A stretch of DNA of 64,000 nt. It comes from an uncultured Ilumatobacter sp. (lineage in GTDB: Bacteria; Actinomycetota; Acidimicrobiia; Acidimicrobiales; Ilumatobacteraceae). Location: assembly GCA_905480335.1 (NCBI GenBank), contig CAJQPY010000004.1:124001-188000 (forward strand), read 5' to 3'. The number at the start of each line of letters is the position of its first letter. The first letter of the stretch is position 1. Below are positions 25,442 to 37,635 of this stretch, one piece after another. Below the pieces are notes generated by a model that worked only from the letters and a program-made list of their open reading frames with translations, was not told the DNA's origin and searched no databases. The translations under genes were made by a program, and so were the position numbers.

Positions 25442-27004
25442 CTAATGGTTGCTGACCTCGCCGGAGGTGCGGCCGTGAAGATCAGCGGCGAAGCGGTTGA
25501 GTCCAACGATTTCAGCGTCGATGCCGCGTTCGGCGAACTTCGCGACGACTGCGTCGAGAGCGACGACTGCACTCGTGTCCCAGACGTGGGCGTCGGTCAG
25601 GTCAATCTCAACGTTCTTGACCCTCACGGCGTCGTAGTCAAAGGAATGGACAAGATCGTTCGTCGAGGCGAAGAACAGCTGCCCAGTAACGGCATAGATC
25701 CGTTCATGGTTGTCGGGGTCGACGACGCTGGTGACGTTGACGAGGTGCGACACGTGGCGGACAAAGAAGATCGCCGACAGCAGTACCCCGGCGGCGACGC
25801 CGTACGCAAGGTTGTGCGTGAGCACAACGATCGCAACAGTCGCGACCATCACCGCTGTTTCGGTCTTCGGCATCCGCTTCAGAGTGCCGGGGGCGACGCT
25901 CTTCCAGTTAAAGGTGCCGATCGCAACCATGATCATCACGGCGACGAGTGCAGCCATCGGGATCTGAGCGACGATGCCGCCGAGCACGAGAATTAGAATT
26001 AGCAGAAAGACGCCAGAGACCAGCGTCGAAAGTCGGGTCCTGCCGCCGGACCGGTGGTTGATCATCGACTGGCCGATCATTGCGCAGCCGGCCATACCGC
26101 CGAGGAAGCCGGTGGCGATGTTGGCGATGCCCTGACCGCGCGACTCCAGATTCTTGTCGGAGTCGGAGTCGGTCATGTCGTCGAGCAGTTGCGCGGTGAG
26201 TAGCGACTCGAGCAGGCCGACGAACGCAAGCGTGAGCGAGAACGGGAGGATGATCCTGAGTGTCTCGAACGTAAACGGCACATCAGGCAGCGCGAAGAAT
26301 GGCAGCGTGTCGGGCAGTTCGCCCATGTCACCGACAGTCGGCAGTTCCCACCCCATCGTGATCGCTGCAGTGGCCAACAGAACGATCGCCACTAGCGGTG
26401 ACGGGATGGCGTTTGCGAGCGTGCCAGGAACGCGAGGCAGCCCGTAGATGATCAGGAGGCCGACGGCAATGAAAGCGAGGTTCAGCACCAACTCGTTGTT
26501 GCGCACCGCGGCCGGCGCGTCGGACAACAAGATGAGTGGCACCTGGGCAAGGAAAATCAGGATTGCCAGGGCGTTGACGAAACCAAGCATCACGGTGCGA
26601 GGGACAAAGCGCATCAGTGCACCCACACCGAGCGCGCCGAATGCCATCTGAAGTACGCCAGCCAGGATCGTGGCGGCGAAGAGATAGCCGATGCCGTAGT
26701 CCCTCACGAGGGGCACGACGACGAGCGCCATCGCGCCGGTGGCTGCTGAGATCATTCCCATCCGGCCGCCGGTCATCGAGATAATGATCGCGATCGAGAA
26801 CGAGGCGTACAGGCCCACCTTGGGATCGACGCCCGCAATGATTGAAAACGAGATCGCCTCAGGGATCAGCGCGAGAGCAACGACGAGTCCCGACATGACG
26901 TCGGCCCTCGGGTTCGAGAACCACGCCGTCTTAAGGTTGCGGACGTTCGCAGCGCTTAGCCCGTTGTCGGCGCGCTCGGGCAGGACGGTCTCGGTTGCTG
27001 ACAT
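25442..27004 (-). CDS. SulP-family anion transporter with STAS domain
   Basis: A 520-aa transporter of the SulP/SLC26 family. The first transmembrane block has [20 protein letters not shown] and [19 protein letters not shown]; the later [23 protein letters not shown] is the family signature region. The C-terminal STAS domain (from about residue 430) contains [17 protein letters not shown], which holds the usual regulatory Ser/Thr. Substrates in the family include sulfate and bicarbonate; sequence alone does not decide. Its ATG has a Shine-Dalgarno (GGTGGAG), and a TACCGT about 105 nt upstream suggests a leader of roughly 100 nt. Confidence 0.93.
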   Translation of the reverse strand: MSATETVLPERADNGLSAANVRNLKTAWFSNPRADVMSGLVVALALIPEAISFSIIAGVDPKVGLYASFSIAIIISMTGGRMGMISAATGAMALVVVPLVRDYGIGYLFAATILAGVLQMAFGALGVGALMRFVPRTVMLGFVNALAILIFLAQVPLILLSDAPAAVRNNELVLNLAFIAVGLLIIYGLPRVPGTLANAIPSPLVAIVLLATAAITMGWELPTVGDMGELPDTLPFFALPDVPFTFETLRIILPFSLTLAFVGLLESLLTAQLLDDMTDSDSDKNLESRGQGIANIATGFLGGMAGCAMIGQSMINHRSGGRTRLSTLVSGVFLLILILVLGGIVAQIPMAALVAVMIMVAIGTFNWKSVAPGTLKRMPKTETAVMVATVAIVVLTHNLAYGVAAGVLLSAIFFVRHVSHLVNVTSVVDPDNHERIYAVTGQLFFASTNDLVHSFDYDAVRVKNVEIDLTDAHVWDTSAVVALDAVVAKFAERGIDAEIVGLNRFAADLHGRTSGEVSNH

Positions 27005-27010
27005 GGGACT

Positions 27011-27097
27011 CCACCAGTCTTAGGTCTCGGACGTTCCGGACCCTGTTGGGCCACGCACCGCAGCGCCGAAAGAAGGGGCGCCTCTGCCACCAGTCTT
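27011..27097 (-). promoter_or_regulatory. possible structured 5' leader of the SulP gene
   Basis: AAGACTGGTGG occurs twice on the minus strand (27097-27087 and 27021-27011); the second copy contains the ribosome binding site. Between them GGCGCC and GGCGC can pair across a pyrimidine loop. The layout suggests control of translation but is unproven. Confidence 0.3.
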
Positions 27098-27109
27098 GGC
27101 AGCGAGATT

Positions 27110-27115
27110 ACGGTA
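27110..27115 (-). promoter_or_regulatory. putative -10 element of SulP gene
   Basis: TACCGT on the minus strand. If transcription starts about 7 nt later, the leader is close to 100 nt. Confidence 0.3.
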
Positions 27116-27187
27116 CGTGAATCGGCCGCCCGTTGCGCGTCATGTCGCACACGTCACGTCCGGGCTCCGATGGGCGCGCAGTGGGCG

Positions 27188-29131
27188 TCAGGCGTCGTAG
27201 ATGGAGGCGACGAGGCCGTCGACGTCGAGTCCGTAGCGGGCGTGGATGTTGTTCGACTCAGGATCATGCGGCAGGAACTTCGTGGGGAGACCCAGCGGGC
27301 TGACCGGAACCGACCCGTCGATCTCGCAAACTTCAGTTGCTACGGCCATTCCGATTCCGCCATCACGAATGCCGTCCTCGATTGTGATCACGTGCCGGTG
27401 GGCGGCAGCGTCGGCGATCATCTTTGGGTCGAGCGGAGCGCAGCATCGAGCGTCCCAGACTGTGACCTCGACTCCGGCGTCGGCGAGTTGGGCTGCGGCT
27501 TTTTCGGCTGTCTCGAGCATCCTGCCGATTGCAATCACGCACACGGCTGAATTGCGATCAGATGCGGCAACAACTTTGCGACCCTGCAGGCCAGTGCCGA
27601 CCTCGTGCTCTGACACCTGCCGGGCCGCCCCCCGCGGGTAACGAATCGCTACGGGACCGTCGTCGCAGAGAGATGTAGCGTCGTGTAGCATTTGCGCCAG
27701 TTCTTGAGCGCTCGATGGTGCGAGCAGCCGCATTCCCGGTACTTTCGAGAGTAAGGCCATGTCGTAAACGCCGTGATGGCTGGCACCATCGGGACCGGTC
27801 ACTCCGGCCCGGTCGAGGCAGAAGATCACGGGCAGGCGATGCATCGCCACGTCATAGACGACTTGGTCCCAGGCGCGATTGAGGAACGTGGAGTAGATAG
27901 CGACTACGGGACGGAGACCGCCCATTGCCATGCCGGCTGCGCTGGTGACGGCATGCTGCTCGGCGATGCCGACGTCGAAGAAGCGATCGGGAAAGCGCGC
28001 TTCGAAGGGAAGGAGTCCAGTCGGTCCTGGCATTGCCGCCGTAATCGCCACCAGTCGTGAGTCATTCTCGGCTTCCTTAACGATCGACTCGGAGAACGCC
28101 TGGGTGTAGCCCGTTGACACTGCTTTCGGCGGGCCGACCAATGGGTCGAACGTCGGTGCATCGTGCAGGTTTTTCTCGTCGTCGTCCTCGGCAGGGGAGT
28201 AGCCACGCCCCTTCTGGGTGAGAACGTGAACGACGATGGCTCCCTCGGTCGACAGCTCAATCGCGTTTTGGAAGGCATGCTCCATCTGCTCGACGTCATG
28301 GCCGTCGAACGGACCGATGTAACGAGTGCCGAGCGCCTCGAAGAACGACGGAGGTTGCAGGAATTCACGGACGCCGGCCTTGAACGCATCCATCGCCGAG
28401 CCCGCTTGGTTGCCGACGAGGGGCAGTCCGTGCAGGAATTCCTCGAGTCGACGCTGACGGCGGACGTACACAGGATTCTGGCGGATGTCAGTGAGCGCGT
28501 GCGATAGGCGCCCAGTCACGCGGTCGGGGATCGACGGATGGTTGGCCTGCTCGTCGAAGCCCTGCGAGTTCGCCGACAGATTCGAGATTGTCGGCGCGTA
28601 TGACCGACCGTTGTCGTTGAGAACAACGATCACGCCGCGTTGGTGGTGGCCCATGTTGTTCAGGGCCTCGTATGACATCCCGCCTGTCATAGCCCCGTCA
28701 CCGACGACGGCGACGATGTGCCGCTGATTGTTCGTGCCGAGGTCCCGAGCCGAGGCTAAACCGTCGGCGTACGCCAACACAGTCGATGCGTGGCTGTTTT
28801 CGATCAGATCGTGGGGCGATTCTTCACGGCTCGGGTAGCCCGACATGCCACCGGCCTGGCGGAGTGTTTCGAAGCCGGCCTGGCGTCCGGTAACGACTTT
28901 ATGGACGTACGCCTGATGACCCGTGTCCCATAAAATGGCGTCATTCGGCGACTCGAAGACACGATGCAAGGCGAGTGTCAGTTCGACGGCGCCGAGGTTC
29001 GAGCCGAGGTGGCCGCCGACTTCGGATACCGCAGAGACGATGAAGTCCCGGATCTCGTCGGCCAGATCACGAAGCTGGTCGTAGTCGAGCCCTCTAAGGT
29101 CACCCGGCTCTCGGATCCGCTCGAGGTACAT
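27188..29131 (-). CDS. dxs: 1-deoxy-D-xylulose-5-phosphate synthase
   Basis: A 647-aa thiamine diphosphate enzyme that condenses pyruvate and glyceraldehyde 3-phosphate, the first step of the MEP isoprenoid pathway. Visible features are LGSNLGAVELTLALHRVFE, DTGHQAYVHKVVTGR, the ThDP motif GDGAMTGGMSYEALNN, and in the C-terminal part DRAGVTGPDGASHHG with the substrate-binding His. Length is normal for the family. ATG 29131 follows TAGCGT by 9 nt. No other MEP gene is near. Confidence 0.97.
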   Translation of the reverse strand: MYLERIREPGDLRGLDYDQLRDLADEIRDFIVSAVSEVGGHLGSNLGAVELTLALHRVFESPNDAILWDTGHQAYVHKVVTGRQAGFETLRQAGGMSGYPSREESPHDLIENSHASTVLAYADGLASARDLGTNNQRHIVAVVGDGAMTGGMSYEALNNMGHHQRGVIVVLNDNGRSYAPTISNLSANSQGFDEQANHPSIPDRVTGRLSHALTDIRQNPVYVRRQRRLEEFLHGLPLVGNQAGSAMDAFKAGVREFLQPPSFFEALGTRYIGPFDGHDVEQMEHAFQNAIELSTEGAIVVHVLTQKGRGYSPAEDDDEKNLHDAPTFDPLVGPPKAVSTGYTQAFSESIVKEAENDSRLVAITAAMPGPTGLLPFEARFPDRFFDVGIAEQHAVTSAAGMAMGGLRPVVAIYSTFLNRAWDQVVYDVAMHRLPVIFCLDRAGVTGPDGASHHGVYDMALLSKVPGMRLLAPSSAQELAQMLHDATSLCDDGPVAIRYPRGAARQVSEHEVGTGLQGRKVVAASDRNSAVCVIAIGRMLETAEKAAAQLADAGVEVTVWDARCCAPLDPKMIADAAAHRHVITIEDGIRDGGIGMAVATEVCEIDGSVPVSPLGLPTKFLPHDPESNNIHARYGLDVDGLVASIYDA

Positions 29132-29140
29132 GCGGCTTCT

Positions 29141-29146
29141 ACGCTA
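29141..29146 (-). promoter_or_regulatory. -10 element of dxs
   Basis: TAGCGT on the minus strand, 9 nt before ATG 29131, without a Shine-Dalgarno. Confidence 0.4.
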
Positions 29147-29157
29147 TCCCGAACCGA

Positions 29158-29892
29158 TCAGCGTCGGTAGATAGAAACATGGTGATCGGCATCTTCAGTG
29201 AACGGCGCGCCAGCCATGTCGGCAAAGCGCTCCGCAAGTTCGAATCCGGCGGTGTCGGCCATCGCATCGAGTTCGGCCGGCGGCGCCCATCTGATCGACC
29301 ACGGCCGCAGACGAATGCCCCCTGCCTCGGTCAATTCCACGAATTGGCCCGATGTGCGCTGCTCTGTTGGTCGATGATCCGAAACCGACAAGACCACGCG
29401 ATCCGCAGTCATCGATCGAATGCTCACATCGCCACCAGCAGGTGCGCCCGGGTCCGGAACGATGGCTTCGACCACGAATGTGCCGCCTGGGCGAAGTCGC
29501 TCGGCCACTGACCTGAAGCATTGTTGCTGGTCGACCGCATCTAGGAGGTTGAAGAGCGTGTTGTATGCAATGAGGCAGGCGTCGAACGGGCCGTCAGGCA
29601 GATCGTGAACCATGTCCCCGCAAAGGATAGTGACGTGCTCGCCCCCGGACTGACTGGCGATCCGGGCAAGCATTGCGGCGCTCGAATCGATGCCTACAAC
29701 GTCCAGCCCGGCGGCTGCCATCGGGACAGCCAGTCGCCCAGTGCCAGCACCTAGTTCGAGCACCCGTCCGCCCGGGCCGGCAAGTGCGACCATGCGCACC
29801 ACCGTCGCTGTCACGTCTGTTACATCGGCGTACCACTCGTCGTAGACGTCGGCGAAGCCGTCGCCGTAGCTCGTGGATTCGTAGCCGCGCAC
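29158..29892 (-). CDS. class I SAM-dependent methyltransferase
   Basis: A 244-aa Rossmann-fold methyltransferase. Motif I is VLELGAGTGRLAVPMA, the acidic ribose-binding residue lies in VVGIDSSAAML, and motif II is DACLIAYNTLFNLLD. The post-motif LRPGGTFVVEAIVPDP is also typical. The N-terminus YGDGFADVYDEWYADV resembles the small-molecule O- or N-methyltransferases of actinobacteria. The substrate is unknown. It starts at GTG 29892, with TAGCCT 7 nt upstream, and its stop is 26 nt before the dxs start, so read-through into dxs is possible. Confidence 0.88.
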   Translation of the reverse strand: MRGYESTSYGDGFADVYDEWYADVTDVTATVVRMVALAGPGGRVLELGAGTGRLAVPMAAAGLDVVGIDSSAAMLARIASQSGGEHVTILCGDMVHDLPDGPFDACLIAYNTLFNLLDAVDQQQCFRSVAERLRPGGTFVVEAIVPDPGAPAGGDVSIRSMTADRVVLSVSDHRPTEQRTSGQFVELTEAGGIRLRPWSIRWAPPAELDAMADTAGFELAERFADMAGAPFTEDADHHVSIYRR

Positions 29893-29899
29893 GACCGTC

Positions 29900-29905
29900 A
29901 GGCTA
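29900..29905 (-). promoter_or_regulatory. -10 element of methyltransferase gene (leaderless)
   Basis: TAGCCT on the minus strand, 7 nt before GTG 29892. Confidence 0.5.
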
Positions 29906-30086
29906 CCTATGCACAGGAGCTAGGTGCTTACGGCGTACGAGGGCGGCCGGGGGCCTCGCAGGCCTCCTTGAAGAGTGCTCCAGTAAGCGGCCCGCGGATC
30001 GTGGCAGTCACTGATTGCGGACCGCGTGCATCTGACGGGATGATCGTCAGTCGCCGGTGGGCGCAACATCGACTGAAAACGGCAAA

Positions 30087-30113
30087 CGCCGCCGACCGGA
30101 TTGGTCGGCGGCG
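30087..30113 (-). terminator. intrinsic terminator of cspA
   Basis: A perfect 11-bp stem (CGCCGCCGACC with GGTCGGCGGCG) closes a 5-nt loop 19 nt past the cspA stop. On the minus strand it is followed by GTTTGCCGTTTTC, a fairly U-rich run. Confidence 0.8.
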
Positions 30114-30131
30114 CTCAACGGATCTCTAGAA

Positions 30132-30329
30132 TCAGAGTGCTCGGACGTTCTGGGCTTCGTCGCCCTTGCGGCCCTGGCCGATGTCGAATTCGACACTCTG
30201 ACCCTCGTCGAGTGACTTGTAGCCATCTCCAGCGATGTTGGAGTGATGGACGAAAACGTCATCTCCACCCTCGCGTGAGATAAAGCCGAAGCCTTTTTCG
30301 TTGTTGAAGAACTTGACTGTGCCTTGCAT
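30132..30329 (-). CDS. cspA: cold-shock protein
   Basis: A 65-aa single cold-shock domain that binds single-stranded RNA and DNA. RNP1 is KGFGFIS and RNP2 is DVFVHHSNI, both intact; the start [13 protein letters not shown] is canonical. It acts as an RNA chaperone; whether it is cold-induced cannot be told. Unlike most genes here it has a 5' leader: TAGTAT lies about 48 nt upstream, and AAAGAGA serves as a ribosome binding site. A strong hairpin terminator follows. Confidence 0.96.
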   Translation of the reverse strand: MQGTVKFFNNEKGFGFISREGGDDVFVHHSNIAGDGYKSLDEGQSVEFDIGQGRKGDEAQNVRAL

Positions 30330-30376
30330 GGATTCTCTTTCGCTTCAGCCACACCGTTGTGGGGCAGCCATTGCCC

Positions 30377-30382
30377 ATACTA
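30377..30382 (-). promoter_or_regulatory. -10 element of cspA
   Basis: TAGTAT on the minus strand, giving a leader of roughly 40 nt, in contrast to the leaderless genes around it. Confidence 0.45.
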
Positions 30383-30515
30383 GGTTCCCTTCGGCTGTGA
30401 TCCTCTGCCCTGGTCCGGTTCGACACGAACTGCGGGATCTGAGCATCGGCCGGGGACGAGTGTCCGTGCCGTCGAGACCCATTACCGATGGGCCCTCCGA
30501 AAGGTGGTCTGTGCG

Positions 30516-30521
30516 TAGCCT
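30516..30521 (+). promoter_or_regulatory. -10 element of iscS-like gene (leaderless)
   Basis: TAGCCT, then 6 nt, then ATG 30528. Confidence 0.55.
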
Positions 30522-30527
30522 GAGCCG

Positions 30528-31715
30528 ATGAGCGACTCGACCGTCTACCTCGATCACGCGGCCTCGACGCCGATGCTCCCCGGCGCCATCGAGGCGATGA
30601 CGCCCTATTTTTCCGAGGTTTACGCCAATCCTTCGGGCTCGCATCGATTTGCCCGTCAGGCGCGCCGCGCGATCGACGAAGCCCGCGACGATGTCGCCGA
30701 GGTACTCGGGGTCCGACCGAACGAAGTGGTGTTCACCAGTTGCGGAACCGAAAGCGACAACACAGCGATCCTCGGAGCGGTCAGCCGCATCGGTGGAGTG
30801 GCGGTGTGTGCGGCCGCCGAACACCACGCCGTGCTGCATGTCGTCGAGGCGGTAGGCGGCGACATCGTTCCGGTCGACGGTTTCGCAAGGATTGATGTGG
30901 ACGCGCTCGCTGATCTTCTCGACGAGCACAGCGCCGCAGGGCGCAATGTCGCAGTCGTGAGTGTAATGGCCGTGAACAACGAGGTCGGCACGGTCAATGA
31001 CGTTGCCGCTGTCGCCGCCGTTGTGCGTCGGCATGCGCCGGGGGCATTGGTCCACACCGATGCCGTGCAGGCCCCGAGTTGGCTCGACCTGCGAGCCCTC
31101 ACCCCGCACGTCGATCTACTTGCACTCAGCGCACACAAGTTCGGTGGACCCAAAGGTGTCGGGATCCTGGTCGAACGTGGCGGCCCACGCATCGACCCCC
31201 TGATTATCGGAGGCGGTCAAGAGCGTGAGCGGCGCAGTGGAACGCACAACGTCGCCGGGATCGTGGCCGCGGCGACGGCTCTGCGGTCCACTGACAGTGA
31301 GCGGGCGACTGAGATTCCACGGCTCATCCAACTGCGAGATCGACTCGTCGGCGAATTGGTCGAGCAACTTGACGACGTAACGGAGACGATCCCACGTGCC
31401 GGCGGAGAGTTCGGAGTCGAAAAGGTGGCCGGATCAGCGCACGTTTGTATTGGCGGCATTGAGTCGGAGGCATTGTTGTTCTTGCTCGATGAAGCTGACG
31501 TGTGTGCATCGGCGGCCTCGGCGTGCGCGAGCGGTGCGATGGAGCCGTCTCACGTGCTCGCAGCGATGGGCGTAGACCGCGAGGTCGCCCTCGGCGCGCT
31601 CCGGCTCAGCCTCGGGCACGCATCAACCGAGGCCGACGTCGACCGCGGGATCGAGGCGATCACGTCCGCAGTGACGAGACTGCGCTCCCATCGCCCGACT
31701 CGCACGACGTCGTAG
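30528..31715 (+). CDS. iscS: cysteine desulfurase (IscS/NifS family)
   Basis: A 395-aa PLP enzyme that takes sulfur from cysteine as a persulfide for Fe-S clusters and tRNA thiolation. The N-terminus VYLDHAASTP, the cofactor region FTSCGTESDN, the Schiff-base lysine in LSAHKFGGPKG, and the active-site Cys loop SACASGAMEPSHVL are visible. The next gene is mnmA, 39 bp downstream, which uses this sulfur for 2-thiouridine; the same pairing occurs in mycobacteria. ATG 30528 follows TAGCCT by 6 nt. Confidence 0.95.
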   Translation: MSDSTVYLDHAASTPMLPGAIEAMTPYFSEVYANPSGSHRFARQARRAIDEARDDVAEVLGVRPNEVVFTSCGTESDNTAILGAVSRIGGVAVCAAAEHHAVLHVVEAVGGDIVPVDGFARIDVDALADLLDEHSAAGRNVAVVSVMAVNNEVGTVNDVAAVAAVVRRHAPGALVHTDAVQAPSWLDLRALTPHVDLLALSAHKFGGPKGVGILVERGGPRIDPLIIGGGQERERRSGTHNVAGIVAAATALRSTDSERATEIPRLIQLRDRLVGELVEQLDDVTETIPRAGGEFGVEKVAGSAHVCIGGIESEALLFLLDEADVCASAASACASGAMEPSHVLAAMGVDREVALGALRLSLGHASTEADVDRGIEAITSAVTRLRSHRPTRTTS

Positions 31716-31741
31716 ACCTGCTCGGGAGCGCTAGCTGCCCC

Positions 31742-31747
31742 TAGCCT
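31742..31747 (+). promoter_or_regulatory. -10 element of mnmA (leaderless)
   Basis: TAGCCT, then 7 nt, then GTG 31755, so mnmA seems to have its own promoter within the iscS-mnmA gap. Confidence 0.5.
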
Positions 31748-31754
31748 GTTTTGC

Positions 31755-32798
31755 GTGAAGGTGATGTGTGCAATGAGCGGTGGGGTCGACTCCTCCGTCG
31801 CAGCGCTGCTGCTGAAGGAGCAGGGTCACGAGGTCGTCGGCGTCACGATGAAACTGTGGGGCGGAGACTCCGACACTGGCTGCTGCTCGGTCTCCGATGT
31901 CGACGACGCTCGCCGTGTCGCTCAACAACTTGACATCGACCATCTCGTCTTCAACTTCGGAGATGACTTCGACGCCCACGTCGTCGACCCGTATGTGCAG
32001 GCGCATGCCGCAGGCGTGACCCCGAACCCCTGTATCGAATGCAATCGCTCGGTGAAGTTCGCCCGGCTCGCCGAGCGTGCCGAGCTACTCGGCTTCGACG
32101 CAGTGGCGACGGGGCACCATGCGGCGATCGGCCGTCTCGACGACGGGTCACTTACGCTCGAGCGCGGCCACGACGAGAAAAAGGATCAGAGCTACGTCGT
32201 CCACATGCTTGACCAGGCGCAACTTGCCCGCACCATGTTTCCCGTCGGCGGCATGGACAAAGTCGACGTACGCGCCCGCGCCGCCGATATCGACCTGCGG
32301 ACGGCCGACAAGCCCGACAGCCAAGACGTGTGTTTCATCACGTCGACCGGCGGGCGCACAGCATTCCTCGGTGATCGCATTCCATTTCGACGCGGGTCGG
32401 TGGTCGACATGAGCGGTGCCACGCTCGGCGAGGTCGAGGCGGTCGAGATGGTCACCGTCGGACAGCGCAAGGGCCTCGGCTTGCCGGGGGGCGGTCCGAA
32501 GCGCTACGTGGTCGATGTCGACGTGACGAACCAGGTAGTGACGGTCGGCGATGACGCCGATCTGATCTGCGAGACCCTCGACGTAGTTGCGCCGACCTGG
32601 GTCGCCGAGCGGGTCTCGGGTCAGGTGCGAGTGCAGTGCAGCGCTCACGGAGCAACGCGGCTAGCCCACATCTCGATCGACGGAGAACAGATCCGGGTGG
32701 CATGGCATGAGCCCCAACGACGAATCGCTCCAGGCCAGAGCGTCGTGTTCTACGACGAAGCAGATCGTCGCGTTCTTGGCGGCGGCATCTGCGTCTGA
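31755..32798 (+). CDS. mnmA: tRNA-specific 2-thiouridylase
   Basis: A 347-aa enzyme that installs the 2-thio group on wobble U34 of tRNA(Lys, Glu, Gln). The PP-loop SGGVDSSVAALLL is at the N-terminus, the first catalytic Cys lies in PNPCIECNRSVKF, the second in DSQDVCFI, and TVGQRKGLGLPGG marks the central domain. Length and ends match the family. The GTG start is set by TAGCCT 7 nt upstream. It converges with the membrane protein gene, 7 bp away. Confidence 0.96.
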   Translation: MKVMCAMSGGVDSSVAALLLKEQGHEVVGVTMKLWGGDSDTGCCSVSDVDDARRVAQQLDIDHLVFNFGDDFDAHVVDPYVQAHAAGVTPNPCIECNRSVKFARLAERAELLGFDAVATGHHAAIGRLDDGSLTLERGHDEKKDQSYVVHMLDQAQLARTMFPVGGMDKVDVRARAADIDLRTADKPDSQDVCFITSTGGRTAFLGDRIPFRRGSVVDMSGATLGEVEAVEMVTVGQRKGLGLPGGGPKRYVVDVDVTNQVVTVGDDADLICETLDVVAPTWVAERVSGQVRVQCSAHGATRLAHISIDGEQIRVAWHEPQRRIAPGQSVVFYDEADRRVLGGGICV

Positions 32799-32805
32799 TG
32801 CACGT

Positions 32806-33741
32806 TCAGCGAATCGGAAGACCGCGAACGGCAGCGCAGCGCAGCGCTTCGCCAGGGCGGCTTGGAGCGATCAGGAACCCAGTCATGTGGATAGCACGTC
32901 CGTTCGGCTCTTGCGGCGTGAACGCGAAGACCGTCGACACGGTTTGCGACGTGTCGACCTGGACGGCGTAGCCGCTTGCCGGGCCGGTCAGATCGGCGGC
33001 TTCCGTCTCGGAGCGGGCTAGTCCGAGACTGAGAATTTGATCGGTCTTGACCATCAGCGTGTCGGCGAGCACGACGGGATCGTGGACGACCAGACCAGCA
33101 GGAACCAGCACGAGCCAACGCCGAGACATTGTGTGCCAGCGCGGGCCGATGAATGCCGTAGCGGCCACGGCGAGGAAGGTCAGTGGAATCCCGGCGATCC
33201 AGTTGGCCGTGCCGAGCGCAAGCGGGCCTCCGAGCAAAGCCGGCGCCCACAAGATCCACGACACCACCGCTGCGGCGCCAGCGGGAACAGGGCTCCGTAG
33301 CGGGAGACGGTCTTCGTCGCCGTACGCCGAGGCCTGCACCATCCAGCGACCAAACTCTGCCGTGAAGATTGAGGTGACTGCAACAATGGCGGGGGCCACC
33401 AGCAGTGCGACGTCGATACTGGGACTACCGCCGACCGCTGCTGCAGCTGCGGCAATCAGCGAGAGGGGCGCGCCGACGCGCGTGATAGTCAAGGAGATGA
33501 CGGCGGGAATCAGGAGCCCGATAGCAACGAGTGCGAACACTGTCCAAGAACCGAGGGCAATCACCCACTGCACAGCATTGCTGCGGCCTGACGCAGCGGA
33601 TTCCAATGCGCCGCCTCCGACGATCGCCACGAGTACCCAAGCGAAACGAGCCACCCACGGAATCGCGCGGGCCGAAAGAGGTCGGGCCGGCGACGTTGGA
33701 GGCGCAGAATCGGTGGCGGTCATCGGAACAGATTTGTCCAT
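32806..33741 (-). CDS. conserved membrane protein, function unknown
   Basis: A 311-aa protein with about seven hydrophobic segments, including FAWVLVAIVGGGALESAA, VIALGSWTVFALVAIGLLI, SIDVALLVAPAIVAVTSIF and WIAGIPLTFLAVAATAFIG. The C-terminal 100 residues are soluble (LVVHDPVVLADTLMVKTDQI and onward), resembling a membrane protein with a cytosolic tail. I do not recognise a family beyond similar hypothetical proteins in actinobacteria. The start could be the first ATG (33741) or the second (33723). Confidence 0.75.
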   Translation of the reverse strand: MDKSVPMTATDSAPPTSPARPLSARAIPWVARFAWVLVAIVGGGALESAASGRSNAVQWVIALGSWTVFALVAIGLLIPAVISLTITRVGAPLSLIAAAAAAVGGSPSIDVALLVAPAIVAVTSIFTAEFGRWMVQASAYGDEDRLPLRSPVPAGAAAVVSWILWAPALLGGPLALGTANWIAGIPLTFLAVAATAFIGPRWHTMSRRWLVLVPAGLVVHDPVVLADTLMVKTDQILSLGLARSETEAADLTGPASGYAVQVDTSQTVSTVFAFTPQEPNGRAIHMTGFLIAPSRPGEALRCAAVRGLPIR

Positions 33742-33822
33742 TGGGCATCTGTGCGGCCAACGTAAGTAGATGGCGTCCTTTGAGCCACTCGAGAATCCGG
33801 GAGCGATTCGACGCTATGCAAC

Positions 33823-37001
<3,179 letters not shown>

Positions 37002-37010
37002 ATGGGGCGG

Positions 37011-37580
37011 TTAGACGACTTCGAATGCCCACCGGTAGCTGCGGGCCGAGTCGCGGCCTTCTTCGGCCTTCCAGAAAATGACCTGCGCCTGATGGCGCCC
37101 TTCGTCGAAACTCTCGATCAACGCGCCGTCGGTGGGCCGGAACGTGATCACTGAGTTACCCGGGTCAAATACTGCGGTCGGCGGCGTTGAGATCTGCTGG
37201 CCGGCGGTCTCGGGAGTGAGGTCACCGCTGAATTCGCCGATTCGCTCCGTCGGAAGTTCGATCCCGTCGATCACCAGTACAGCCTCGTAGCCGAATTGGA
37301 GATCGACAACGATCTGCTCCTGTTGGAACACCTGTTGTGCGTTCTCGACCGGTGAGAGCTCCTCAATCGCATCAGGTCGGTTGACACCGTCGGTCCCGGT
37401 GATAGCGGAAGTCATCCCCCAGGCGATGAGTGCTACTCCGCAGGCGATGACAAAACAGGCCACGAGTACCCCGGTATCAGGCCGTCGCCGTGTTGAGGGC
37501 GTGGGCTTCTCGCTGGCGTCGTTGAGGGAGTTGCCGTCAGCTTCGACGGCTGGCTCGAGATCGCGCTCGGTGTCGCTCAC
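37011..37580 (-). CDS. single-pass membrane protein, function unknown
   Basis: A 189-aa protein with a charged N-terminus, one transmembrane segment (VLVACFVIACGVALIAWG, about residues 38-55) and an extracytoplasmic domain of about 130 residues that looks beta-rich (VVDLQFGYEAVLVIDGIEL, SVITFRPTDGALIESF). I recognise no family. It is divergent from the PASTA pseudokinase, which also has an extracytoplasmic domain, so a cell-envelope role is possible. GTG 37580 is 6 nt after CACACT, a weak leaderless-type -10. Confidence 0.75.
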   Translation of the reverse strand: MSDTERDLEPAVEADGNSLNDASEKPTPSTRRRPDTGVLVACFVIACGVALIAWGMTSAITGTDGVNRPDAIEELSPVENAQQVFQQEQIVVDLQFGYEAVLVIDGIELPTERIGEFSGDLTPETAGQQISTPPTAVFDPGNSVITFRPTDGALIESFDEGRHQAQVIFWKAEEGRDSARSYRWAFEVV

Positions 37581-37621
37581 TAGATAAGTGTGCCTGGCGG
37601 TTCCCGAGAACGCGCAGGCGG

Positions 37622-37627
37622 TAGCGT
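37622..37627 (+). promoter_or_regulatory. -10 element of PASTA pseudokinase gene (leaderless)
   Basis: TAGCGT, then 8 nt, then GTG 37636. It excludes the first 16 codons of the track ORF. Confidence 0.5.
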
Positions 37628-37635
37628 TTCGGGCG

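Noticed and set aside
29238-29247. GTTCGAATCC, resembling the T-loop of a tRNA
   Set aside because: It lies inside the methyltransferase gene and no acceptor, D or anticodon arm can be found around it.
29928-30011. 27-codon minus-strand ORF (GTG start) after the cspA terminator
   Set aside because: It has reasonable codons (VTATIRGPLTGALFKEA) but no promoter hexamer, ribosome binding site or homologue that I know.
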